Program-made: the position numbers and the translations under genes
DNA from: a virus
Length of the DNA: 24,384 bases
Virus record (IMG/VR): IMGVR_UViG_3300007511_000146
Location: 1-24,384 of that record
Strand: one strand, 5' to 3'
Notes under the pieces: generated by a model
What the model was told of the DNA's origin: nothing
The model's database searches: none
The model's input: only the letters and a program-made list of their open reading frames with translations
Shown here: positions 1-7,197 of the stretch, one piece after another
Layout: each line of letters begins with the position of its first letter
Numbering within the stretch: position 1 is the first letter of the stretch

Positions 1-679
1 CTACCCAATCTTCGTAAGCCGCATCTACCGTACCTTGATATGCACGAACAATTTCCGTAGCAATAGTAACTTGACGAATGTTTGAAACGTCTGTCAGATC
101 ATCGGGATCTACCAATTTTGCTTCAAGTGTTAACCGAATCGTGTTCTCAAAAAGTCGTTCTTGGTCGGCTAGCTCGTAGCCTGTAGAATTATCGTCAATA
201 GATTCGAATTTCAGTTTATGGTAGAAATAGTTTATATTTAAGTAGATCTCATTTACGTCAAACGCCCCAACAATATCTTCTAGGATGCTATTTTGTCCAT
301 TCAAAAAGTTGTCTAACACGTTGATTTCATACTCGACATTAAGCGGAAGTGGGTGAGGCACAGTTTGGCGGCGAATGTTCTCGCTATCGTCATTGTACAC
401 AGTCGAAACTGACAAACGGGTTCCCACGCTCGGGAACACATAGCGCGACTTATCCACTTCGAAGCTCACCCTGCGAATCGCTACAAGGGGCAAGCCCTTG
501 ATTCGGTTGTAATCAAGCTGAACCGAATTACTCGGATGAAACTGATATCTCCATCTAGGCCACGCAGAGTAGAACACTCCTACAGAGTTGCCGTCAATAT
601 CGGTCAAGCCTAAGCTTGTCACCCAATCGACAACACCTTTGTCCATGTCTCTCAGCAATGATCTTACATTAACAGCCAT
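1..679 (-). CDS. Probable neck/tail completion protein, 3' end off window
   Basis: This open frame starts at the ATG at 679 and runs off the left edge after 226 codons, so its C-terminus is missing. A GGAG sits six bases before the start, and the preceding stop is three bases away. The protein begins MAVNVRSLLRDMDKGVVDWV. The middle contains a stretch (PHPLPLNVEYEINVLDN, then ILEDIVGAF) that resembles T4 gp15/gp3-type tail completion and sheath-stabilising proteins, where a 'P.P..L.YE..I....... QILE' pattern is common. That comparison is from memory. Position after two neck genes fits a role at the head-tail junction. It could also be another virion structural protein. That it is coding is clear; the function is tentative. 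Confidence 0.75.
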   Translation of the reverse strand, partial: MAVNVRSLLRDMDKGVVDWVTSLGLTDIDGNSVGVFYSAWPRWRYQFHPSNSVQLDYNRIKGLPLVAIRRVSFEVDKSRYVFPSVGTRLSVSTVYNDDSENIRRQTVPHPLPLNVEYEINVLDNFLNGQNSILEDIVGAFDVNEIYLNINYFYHKLKFESIDDNSTGYELADQERLFENTIRLTLEAKLVDPDDLTDVSNIRQVTIATEIVRAYQGTVDAAYEDWV

Positions 680-682
680 AGG

Positions 683-1162
683 TTACTCCGTGAAAACGCG
701 ATCTCTGGTAGAGTGACACTCCACTCTCAGAGTTCTAGGTGTATTTTCAAGTCCGTGGACTCGTTCTGTCTTGATTGCTTTGTGTACCACGAAGGTCTTG
801 CTCTCAAGTATGATGTAATCGCCCTCTCGTACCAAGCAATGACTTAGGTTCGCTCCATCTTCATCCAGAATTGAAACGTAGTCATAGTCAAAATAGCACT
901 CGATAGCATGGGCATGATCTACTCCGTACTTCTCTCTCGCTAACTCAGGAGGAATCCAGCGAATAAAGCACCAAACGTCACTCCACTTGAAGTAGCTTGT
1001 CGATACATTACTAGCCTCCCCGTACAAATCATCATAGCTCACAGAAGATTCATCAATCCGAAAAATATCCACGTTCTGTTGAGACAGGTCGTGTACTACC
1101 TCTTGCGAGTATTCCTTGATTCTGGATAGCTCTTTGTCTTTCGTAAAGAAATTGGTTCCCAT
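683..1162 (-). CDS. Probable head-closure / head-tail connector protein (159 aa)
   Basis: The product is 159 residues and lies between the gp13-like neck protein and the next connector gene. The C-terminal third (around residues 110-135, 'REGDYIILESKTFVVHKAI') has the 'G D x I x x x x K x F x V' turn seen in small beta-barrel head-closure adaptors, which suggests that fold. No catalytic motif is visible. The start at 1162 lies two bases after the upstream stop and has no good ribosome binding site, so translation is probably coupled to the neck gene. I infer a connector role from context and the short beta pattern. Family membership is not certain, and an unrelated small virion protein is possible. 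Confidence 0.6.
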   Translation of the reverse strand: MGTNFFTKDKELSRIKEYSQEVVHDLSQQNVDIFRIDESSVSYDDLYGEASNVSTSYFKWSDVWCFIRWIPPELAREKYGVDHAHAIECYFDYDYVSILDEDGANLSHCLVREGDYIILESKTFVVHKAIKTERVHGLENTPRTLRVECHSTRDRVFTE

Positions 1163-1164
1163 GA

Positions 1165-2709
1165 TTAACCCATGATAATAGGATCGGGCGTTGGAGTGAA
1201 CTGCAATACGCGATTCAATCCCTCGGCCTCGTTTGCTTCATTTTCAATCAACGCGGAGTCAAGAGCCTTCTCCAAGATCACGCGCAAGCTCTCGCGTAGT
1301 TCCTCTTTCTCTCTATTCGCTTCATCAATAAGTGATGGAGCGTCCAACGAAATCTCAGCATCGGGAATTGGAACAGTTGTGTACTTACCTCGGATTCTAC
1401 CAAGGATTTCCTTTGCGGTAGCAAGGGAGAACTTGTGAACCCAACGCTGCCCAATACTGTTGATGTATGTATACTGTAACTGGAAGTAGGGAATGTTCGA
1501 CATGTTCGCAATCGATCCCTCATCAGGAAGATCCTCATAAGGATTGAAGGGGATCTGATAGTCAAACCATACTTTACCCACGCCGACCTGAGTGATCTCA
1601 GAGCCAGGAACGGGCCAGATAGTGACTCGTTTGTTGTTCTCTTTGAACGAGTAGTTCTGCTTACGCACCCTTGCAGAAAGTTCATGCTGTGCGCCACGTA
1701 GAATATCGTAGAACACAGGATACATGTAGATAGGACTCTCTACCGTGTAGCCGAATCCAAAGGCTTCCGCACCAATCGTAGCACCCGCATTGTAGGGATC
1801 GTAGTATTTGAAGATCGTTGCGGGTTCCTGCCACTCAAGGCGATTGATTTCCATCTTATCTCGGTCAAGAGTGCTTACTGTATATGCCGTTCCATCTGAA
1901 TCATAGATCGGTACTGAATAGGGGGCCTTGACTGTTACGCGAGAATACCAACTGCTTCCCCCATCATAATAGCCCCCATCGGGATCGGGATCATGCCAAA
2001 TGTCCGAAGCAAGGATAGCTGTCTGAACGGCATCCATTGTGATTATAAGGGAATCAGCTACAGGCTGACTTGCAGATACAAATCTATCCGAAACATCAAC
2101 CCATTTTGTTTCTCCGTTGATAGTACGCCCGAATTCCACCTTGAATTCCCATGCGGTGAGTTCTTCATCGGTGATTCCATCAGGAACATAGAGAGTATTA
2201 ATAGGGAAAGAAGTTGTAACTTCTGCCGTATGCTCATCAATCTGGATATCTGTTGCATAGTCTCTTTCGAGAAGGTCGTAGTTCTGTCTGTTAGTTGTCG
2301 TGCGAAAATACGCTTTTACTTCCGTAACGTTACCCCCCGCCTGAACGAGTTCGCTATACTTGTTTGTCTTTTGAAGCAAGAATCCAAACGTAGAGAGTAC
2401 CCTACGCTGAGAGATATTGATGATATTGTCCTGATTTCCAGTATTCGTACCGCCAGGACTGTCAAAGGTATTCGCAAGGTTGTCTAGTGCGGACCATTCG
2501 TTAATGATCGCAGAGTATTCTTGAAGGGCATCGTCAATCGCAGCATCATAATGCCCAACACCTAACTCAACGGTGATACCAGCATCACGAACACTACTCG
2601 GATCATCACCAAGCATCGACTTAACCCAATCGATGATTGTATCACGATCCGAATTTACGATTACGTCCTCGCCAAATAGCAAGGTTGCGTGTTCATAGTT
2701 AGTAGCCAT
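1165..2709 (-). CDS. Neck protein, T4 gp13-like (514 aa)
   Basis: The 514-residue protein probably joins the portal to the tail. Residues about 43-66 (ITVELGVGHYDAAIDDALQEY) match the pattern 'I.V....i.d.IDDALq.y.eYh' typical of gp13-like neck proteins of T4-type phages, and this is the main evidence. The protein is longer than T4 gp13 (about 300 residues), with an extra middle region of beta-rich, tyrosine-rich sequence. The C-terminal 60 residues are helical and charged (about 440-500). An AAGGA lies five bases before the ATG at 2709, and the start overlaps the stop of the HNH gene by one base (TGATG). If the HNH gene is a homing insertion, the neck gene would originally have followed the capsid gene directly. 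Confidence 0.7.
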   Translation of the reverse strand: MATNYEHATLLFGEDVIVNSDRDTIIDWVKSMLGDDPSSVRDAGITVELGVGHYDAAIDDALQEYSAIINEWSALDNLANTFDSPGGTNTGNQDNIINISQRRVLSTFGFLLQKTNKYSELVQAGGNVTEVKAYFRTTTNRQNYDLLERDYATDIQIDEHTAEVTTSFPINTLYVPDGITDEELTAWEFKVEFGRTINGETKWVDVSDRFVSASQPVADSLIITMDAVQTAILASDIWHDPDPDGGYYDGGSSWYSRVTVKAPYSVPIYDSDGTAYTVSTLDRDKMEINRLEWQEPATIFKYYDPYNAGATIGAEAFGFGYTVESPIYMYPVFYDILRGAQHELSARVRKQNYSFKENNKRVTIWPVPGSEITQVGVGKVWFDYQIPFNPYEDLPDEGSIANMSNIPYFQLQYTYINSIGQRWVHKFSLATAKEILGRIRGKYTTVPIPDAEISLDAPSLIDEANREKEELRESLRVILEKALDSALIENEANEAEGLNRVLQFTPTPDPIIMG

Positions 2710-3143
2710 CAGCGTCCTTCCTTATAGCCTTGTCGGGATTCTCCGTCCCTACTTTGGCGAAGTTGTTTAGGGCAAATGCCATATTTATTGGACACTTCTT
2801 TTTGAGTTGCCCCTTCTTCTAACATTGCCATAGCTTTTCGAACAGTTTCATCTGAGTATTTAATCCCCCGATGATTGGAAGCATTACAGGAATGGTGCGA
2901 AAAGGCAATGTTATCTAAACTCCAAAAGAGTTCCTTGCTTACCCCAAGCCAAGGCTCTTTATGATCAATAGTTAGATCATCTACTTCTTCTATTGGCTTA
3001 CCACAACGAAAACAAATATTTTTCCCTGTTTCTACAAGTAGAGAAAACAGGATATTCTTTCTTAGTTTTTGAGTTGCTTGCGTATAGTGCATACCCAAAA
3101 AATCAAACCGCTTCTTATTTCTTCGTTCACTCTTATTCATCAT
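2709..3143 (-). CDS. Free-standing HNH endonuclease (144 aa), putative homing enzyme
   Basis: The predicted product is an HNH nuclease that nicks or cuts DNA and probably spreads its own gene. The zinc/active-site core is C44-x2-C47, D60-H61 (LTIDHKEPW), N78, then H84 and C86-N87 (HHSCNASNHRG). Residues 112-128 (ATQKEVSNKYGICPKQL) look like a helix-turn-helix for target binding. I place the start at 3143 because AGGGGAGG lies about ten bases upstream. A longer reading to 3356 would overlap the capsid gene antisense-free tail and the terminator, with no ribosome binding site. Two rows sampled inside the gene have 38% and 32% G+C, below the flanking structural genes, as expected for an acquired gene. 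It sits between the capsid and neck genes. Confidence 0.88.
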   Translation of the reverse strand: MMNKSERRNKKRFDFLGMHYTQATQKLRKNILFSLLVETGKNICFRCGKPIEEVDDLTIDHKEPWLGVSKELFWSLDNIAFSHHSCNASNHRGIKYSDETVRKAMAMLEEGATQKEVSNKYGICPKQLRQSRDGESRQGYKEGR

Positions 3144-3196
3144 GTTTCTTGAACCTCCCCTAAGTTGGTTATACAACATGACCACATATATAAATA

Positions 3197-3223
3197 GAGG
3201 GGAAGGCGCATTGCCTCCCCCTC
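3197..3223 (-). terminator. Terminator hairpin after the capsid gene
   Basis: Read on the minus strand, GAGGGGGAGGC pairs with GCCTTCCCCTC over 11 base pairs (one G-U) around the loop AATGC. It is followed by an A/T-rich TATTTATATAT tract rather than a pure U run. It starts about 40 bases after the capsid stop codon and lies upstream of the HNH gene. It would end or attenuate the abundant capsid transcript, leaving less message for the genes beyond. The poor U tract suggests partial read-through. Confidence 0.7.
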
Positions 3224-3256
3224 CATCTTCAACAATGATTACCAGAGTTAGTACCC

Positions 3257-3276
3257 AGTTAAGCTTAGTTAAGCTT
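3257..3276. repeat. 10-bp perfect tandem duplication spanning the capsid stop codon
   Basis: The ten bases AGTTAAGCTT (plus strand) occur twice in direct succession at 3257-3266 and 3267-3276. The capsid TAA at 3267-3265 lies across the junction of the two copies. Each copy contains the palindrome AAGCTT, so the pair could also fold as a small hairpin. Confidence 0.85.
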
Positions 3277-5100
3277 GTTAGGTGTCCAACCCTCAACGCG
3301 ACCAATATCGAAAGTGCGCTGCGCTGTGCCGAAGCCACCAGCGTAGATGTTAGCACCCAGACCCGCGCTAGGCCAGCCTGTGATTTCGAATCGGCAGAAG
3401 TAATCAGAACGAATGAGCTTCTTACCGTAGCGAGTCATAAGACCCTTACGTGGTACGAAGGTGTGCGGATCATAAACTGTAGGAGTTAGCTGGATCGGTA
3501 CGTATGGAGCGTACACGTAGCCAGTTTCCATGAAGCTTGATCCTGTGTATCCCATGATCGCTGTAGCCGCTGGCATGAGCGGATCAACGTACACTTTCAC
3601 ACGATTCTCAAGGAGTCCTGCAAGTTGCATTCCACCAGTAAGGTTGATTGTCTTGTCCGCAGTATCGCGGAGGAAGGCACCACCGTACTCTAGGATTGTA
3701 GCAAACTCAGGAGAGACAACAAGCCAGTTACCGTGGCCGCGTAGCGTTCTCTTGTAGATCATATTTGATCCAGCAAGGATCGCCTCAACAGCGATACGGT
3801 ACTTATCCTGTACAGTCTCACCACCACTGATTGCGCCAGAAAGATCAACCTTGATCTCCGCACCAGCCATACCAATGATGTCTCTGATGATTTCGCGGTC
3901 AATTTCAAGAGCAACTTCATCACTCATCGCGCCAGTCAATTCAGACTCGGCATCAACGCTGTGGTACGCCTGTAGATCCTGCTGAACCTCGGGAGTCCAC
4001 TTTGTCTTGAGCTTACGAGTCTCAGCAACGATAGCTGAACTCTTGATCTCAAGGTTGATTGAACGAATGTTCGAAGTTTCTTCACCCTGTAGAACGTATG
4101 TGTTCGTAGGCTGGTTGAAATTGTCACCAATTTCGAATGGGTTGTAACCGAAGTCAACGAGAAGATTCGCTCCGAAGAACGCTTTACCTGTCGTTGAAGC
4201 GGCCCCGCCCTCTACAGCGGGAACAACCTGCGTATCGGTTCCGTCTAGTGTGTATAGGCCACCCTGCTTGAATACCTGACCAACGCCACCTGTAGGTCCG
4301 TAGAACTGTAGGTTAAGCGCACCGCCAGCTTCCTTAGAAAGCTTGACTTGGTTAGAGGCTTCAGGCGCACCCGTCACAACGTAGAAGCGTACCCACTTGC
4401 CTGAATCATAAGCTCTGTTTGAAGGATACACGTAAACAGTAGGCATACTGTACTTGTGTAGATCCGTTGTAACAGTCTTAGTGAAGGCATCAGCGTCAAG
4501 TGTGTACTGACTATCCTGAACCGCAGTAACAGGGTTCGAAGGTGTACCTGTGTAGTAGGCCCAATTGCCATCGATACCAAGCTGTGCGCCGTTTGAAGGT
4601 GCAGAGCCAGTAGCGGTGATAATTGTACCTGAAGTGTCTAGGAAGTTAGAAGGTCCGTATCCAACCCAATACTTAGTTCCAATACCATATCCCATAGTAT
4701 AGAACTCTTGGTCCTGAACTCGGTTTCCTTCCTCATCCACAAAGTCCATGTAGAAAACAAGGCCAGAAGGAAGGCTCATAGGCTGAACAGACACAATTTC
4801 ATTAGCCAATAGTCCCGCCCAAACACGGCGAACCATCGGGAAAATCACGGTATTGTATCCTTCGGCATCTGTAGTATCGGCCTCAGAAATCATCCATTGG
4901 GCAGTATTTTCAAGAAGCTGCGAAACGTTGCTTCGCATTCTATCATTCTGTAGTCCCTTTAGAAGCCCAAACTTGTGCCACTTTTCCATAAGCTGCGTGT
5001 TAAGTTCGGGAGTATGCTGCGGCTGAAACTTATCAGAGTCCTTCTGTGCTGCTTGCAAAATGGTACTTGTAAAGGTTCTGTTTTTCTTGTAGTTATTCAT
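3265..5100 (-). CDS. 23: Major capsid protein, T4 gp23-like (611 aa)
   Basis: This is the shell-forming subunit of the T4 gp23 type. Diagnostic stretches are MVRRVWAGLLANEIVSVQPM (about residues 87-106; T4 has MVRRAIPNLIAFDICGVQPM), the 'KLKTKWTPEVQQDLQAYHSVDAE' block with 'EVALEIDREII', and the C-terminal FVPRKGLMTRYGKKLIRSDY. A protease site is likely at ISE73/A74, followed by DTTDAEGYN, which aligns with T4 LTE65/AEIGGDHGYN. The mature chain would be about 538 residues, some 80 longer than in T4; the extra sequence is a Gly/Thr/Ser-rich region after residue about 145. The start at 5100 is chosen because AGGAG lies ten bases upstream. The start overlaps the upstream stop by eight bases. A terminator follows. 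Confidence 0.96.
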   Translation of the reverse strand: MNNYKKNRTFTSTILQAAQKDSDKFQPQHTPELNTQLMEKWHKFGLLKGLQNDRMRSNVSQLLENTAQWMISEADTTDAEGYNTVIFPMVRRVWAGLLANEIVSVQPMSLPSGLVFYMDFVDEEGNRVQDQEFYTMGYGIGTKYWVGYGPSNFLDTSGTIITATGSAPSNGAQLGIDGNWAYYTGTPSNPVTAVQDSQYTLDADAFTKTVTTDLHKYSMPTVYVYPSNRAYDSGKWVRFYVVTGAPEASNQVKLSKEAGGALNLQFYGPTGGVGQVFKQGGLYTLDGTDTQVVPAVEGGAASTTGKAFFGANLLVDFGYNPFEIGDNFNQPTNTYVLQGEETSNIRSINLEIKSSAIVAETRKLKTKWTPEVQQDLQAYHSVDAESELTGAMSDEVALEIDREIIRDIIGMAGAEIKVDLSGAISGGETVQDKYRIAVEAILAGSNMIYKRTLRGHGNWLVVSPEFATILEYGGAFLRDTADKTINLTGGMQLAGLLENRVKVYVDPLMPAATAIMGYTGSSFMETGYVYAPYVPIQLTPTVYDPHTFVPRKGLMTRYGKKLIRSDYFCRFEITGWPSAGLGANIYAGGFGTAQRTFDIGRVEGWTPNKLN

Positions 5101-5608
5101 CTTTACTAGTCTCCTGCTTTTCAGCATTAGTGAAAGGATCTAGACCAGCATTGTACTGCATTGTACGTGCTAGTCTTTTGGTTTCAGTTTGTTCTGTTTC
5201 AGCATTAGCCTTCAATTCTTCTTGCTCTTGTATCAACCGCTCTTTGTCTGCTTCCAGTAACCTTATTTTCTCTGTCAATTTAGATTGAGAGTGCTTTAGC
5301 TGTTCATTAAATAGTTTCTTCTCGCGCTTTAGAGCAGAACCAAGCGAACCTAATAGCTCACGTAGCATCTCATTCTCCAAAAGCGTTTCAAAGTGGTCGT
5401 TGAAGTGTGTCATATCTTCCTCTATCACGGGTTGCTCTACAACTACGGGCGGCTTCGTAGCCTCGCGTTTCACCTTTTTCTTAGGCTGGCGGGGCTTTAC
5501 GGCTACCTTTTCTTCAACGACCTTTTCTGGTTTCACTCTCGAAAGCTCACGTAGTAAGCCTTCGGAAGTCATCAGAAATGAGTGTTCCAGTATCTTATGA
5601 CTGTTCAT
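5093..5608 (-). CDS. Coiled-coil protein in the head operon (171 aa), function unknown
   Basis: I do not recognise a family. The N-terminal third is rich in Lys, Pro and Val (about residues 25-60, including KPRQPKKKVKREATKPP). Residues about 70-150 are a long heptad-rich helix with many Glu, Lys and Leu, predicted coiled coil. No hydrophobic segment or enzyme motif is present. The gene lies between the gp22-like scaffold and the gp23-like capsid gene, overlapping the latter by eight bases, and has AAGGTGG before its start. Several Leu/Ile-x-Glu triplets (ILE, LLE, LRE, LTE) fit the cleavage rule of gp21-type proteases. A second scaffold or internal core protein is the natural inference. T4 has no gene at this place between 22 and 23. 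Confidence 0.85.
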   Translation of the reverse strand: MNSHKILEHSFLMTSEGLLRELSRVKPEKVVEEKVAVKPRQPKKKVKREATKPPVVVEQPVIEEDMTHFNDHFETLLENEMLRELLGSLGSALKREKKLFNEQLKHSQSKLTEKIRLLEADKERLIQEQEELKANAETEQTETKRLARTMQYNAGLDPFTNAEKQETSKDE

Positions 5609-5631
5609 GACAAACCACCTTGGTCAATGGT

Positions 5632-6603
5632 TTAGTCAGAAATTCCAGCCAAGTGCTGCATTCTCTTAACGTCCACAGTCTCAATGAGTGTAGGACTTGT
5701 TGTTGAAGAAGAACTCGTCATCGTAGTTTCCTTGATGATTTCCTTGATACCCTTACCAATGTTACCAAGAGCAAAGCTTTCGGAGAGGACGTTATAGATC
5801 TTCTTAACTTCCTTCTCATTCTTTGCGCGGTCGATGGCTTCAATGATGTGAGACTTCTGCTTGGCAGATAGGTTCTCACTAGATAGCAAGCGAGTTGTTA
5901 CAGCGATCTTAGATAGATACAGATCGGTTTCATTAATAGAAGCCTTCTGAGCCTTGACGACCTTTCTTAGCTTCTTATGCTCCTTGATGAGAGCATTCAT
6001 TTTCTTGTTGAGTCTCTTGTATGATTCCATGTAAGGTTCATCCTCTAATTCTTCGTCATCTTCCTCGTCCTCGATTTCATCGTCAAAGACTTCTAGGATT
6101 TCCTCATCATCTTCCTCATCAGCGAGTTCACCTTCAGGGTAATCTAGGTCGAGTTCGTCTGTAGCTTCATCAACTTCGATTTCAGCTTCATCCTCATCGT
6201 CAAGATCATCGACAGCGGTTTCATCACCAGAGGGTTCAGTATCCTCATCGCCTAGATCAACAGCGACTTCCTCATCGCCTTCATCGTCATCCACTTCGAC
6301 TTCTTCATCATCATGAGATTCATCATCGGTATGAATGTCGATATCAACGTTATCGTCATCGCCTTCATCATCGTCAGAGAATTCCTCCTCATCTTCCTCG
6401 CCTAGAAGGTCATCTTCTTCGTCGGAATCAAAGGCAGGAGCATCTCCACCCTCGGCTGAAGGGGTATCTGTTTCCTCAGTAACTTCTTCGGCATCTTCTT
6501 CGTCATCGCCGTCAATTACTTCCTCGTCCTCGTAATCGCCGTCTAGTTCTTCATCAAGTTCTTCAACTTCATTCAAGAATAGATCTTTGATTTTCTTACG
6601 CAT
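5632..6603 (-). CDS. 22: Prohead core scaffold protein, T4 gp22-like (323 aa)
   Basis: The protein guides capsid assembly and is then degraded by the prohead protease. Residues 1-190 are overwhelmingly Asp and Glu with almost no hydrophobic core. Residues about 195-280 are basic and helical: 'YKRLNKKMNALIKEHKKLRK', then 'DLYLSKIAVTTRLLS' and 'LSAKQKSHIIEAIDRAKNEKEVKKIYNVLSES', the conserved block of gp22-like core proteins. The C-terminus RMQHLAGISD matches the 'RMQ.LAG' ending common in this family. AAGGAG precedes the ATG at 6603 by six bases. It follows the protease gene and precedes the coiled-coil gene. The long acidic arm is unusual compared with T4 gp22; it may be a low-complexity internal filler that is removed on maturation. 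Confidence 0.9.
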   Translation of the reverse strand: MRKKIKDLFLNEVEELDEELDGDYEDEEVIDGDDEEDAEEVTEETDTPSAEGGDAPAFDSDEEDDLLGEEDEEEFSDDDEGDDDNVDIDIHTDDESHDDEEVEVDDDEGDEEVAVDLGDEDTEPSGDETAVDDLDDEDEAEIEVDEATDELDLDYPEGELADEEDDEEILEVFDDEIEDEEDDEELEDEPYMESYKRLNKKMNALIKEHKKLRKVVKAQKASINETDLYLSKIAVTTRLLSSENLSAKQKSHIIEAIDRAKNEKEVKKIYNVLSESFALGNIGKGIKEIIKETTMTSSSSTTSPTLIETVDVKRMQHLAGISD

Positions 6604-6612
6604 TTTGTCTCC

Positions 6613-7197
6613 TTAATACTTGTTCAAAAAGTGCGCCGACTTCTCTAGGAATTCGGATACGTCAACCACTTTTCTAACCTCTCCAAAGTTTTCACTTTCA
6701 TGCAGGAATGCTCCATGAGTCGAAGGCATGGATACCAAGTCATAACAAATCAACTGATAATCCTCTTGCACGTAGTTGTCTCCATCTACGCTGCCAACAC
6801 CTCTTGAGCTAATGCCTAATGGAACTTTGGAGGCTATTAGCTGTTTTGCAATCTTCCCTGCGGGTGTATTCAAAATCTCGACTTCGCCTTCAATAACGAG
6901 TCCGTTCCACCAGAAACGCCTGATCAAATGAGAGGCATTCTGAAGGTTAACTTCGGGAGTCGTAGGGTGATCTAACTCACCCAAGGCACGATTCTCATCC
7001 ACTAGCCTCTGATACTTGCTCATCTCACGTTCAAGAATGTCTTTCGCGTAGATGCGCCCGTTACGATTCTTCTCATCGGCTTTTTGCAATGGACCCCGAA
7101 TGATTAAAGGCTGTTCGGTTTCAATGGCCTTTACAGCTTCTCTAATTAGAGATTCATTTATATTAATTAGCGTTGTTTCTGTTATAATGCCTTTCAT
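6613..7197 (-). CDS. 21: Prohead maturation protease, T4 gp21-like (194 aa)
   Basis: This serine protease of the gp21 class sits in the prohead core and cleaves scaffold and capsid proteins. The key motifs are visible: GELDHP with H77, GISSRGVGS with S130/S131, and CYDLVSMPS with D153. The N-terminal segment RGPLQKADEKNRNGRIYAKD (about 34-53) is also typical of this family. The length is close to T4 gp21 (212). AAGGA lies six bases before the ATG, which overlaps the upstream stop by one base (TAATG). Which of the paired serines is the nucleophile, and whether D153 completes the active site, is inferred from family knowledge rather than seen directly. Confidence 0.93.
   Translation of the reverse strand: MKGIITETTLININESLIREAVKAIETEQPLIIRGPLQKADEKNRNGRIYAKDILEREMSKYQRLVDENRALGELDHPTTPEVNLQNASHLIRRFWWNGLVIEGEVEILNTPAGKIAKQLIASKVPLGISSRGVGSVDGDNYVQEDYQLICYDLVSMPSTHGAFLHESENFGEVRKVVDVSEFLEKSAHFLNKY

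Noticed and set aside
1278-1697. Alternative minus-strand frame inside the neck gene
   Set aside because: It is fully contained in the neck gene, has no ribosome binding site and shows shadow-frame composition.
3189-3196. Exact TATAAATA, the T4 late promoter -10 sequence, on the plus strand
   Set aside because: It points against all genes, lies beside the terminator stem, and an eight-base match is expected about once by chance in this much sequence.
3144-3356. Longer upstream extension of the first HNH gene into the capsid gene
   Set aside because: It crosses the terminator hairpin and overlaps capsid coding sequence, whereas a strong ribosome binding site precedes the ATG at 3143.
6335-6535. 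Serine-rich open frame on the plus strand
   Set aside because: It is the antisense of the Asp/Glu codon run in the scaffold gene and has no independent support.
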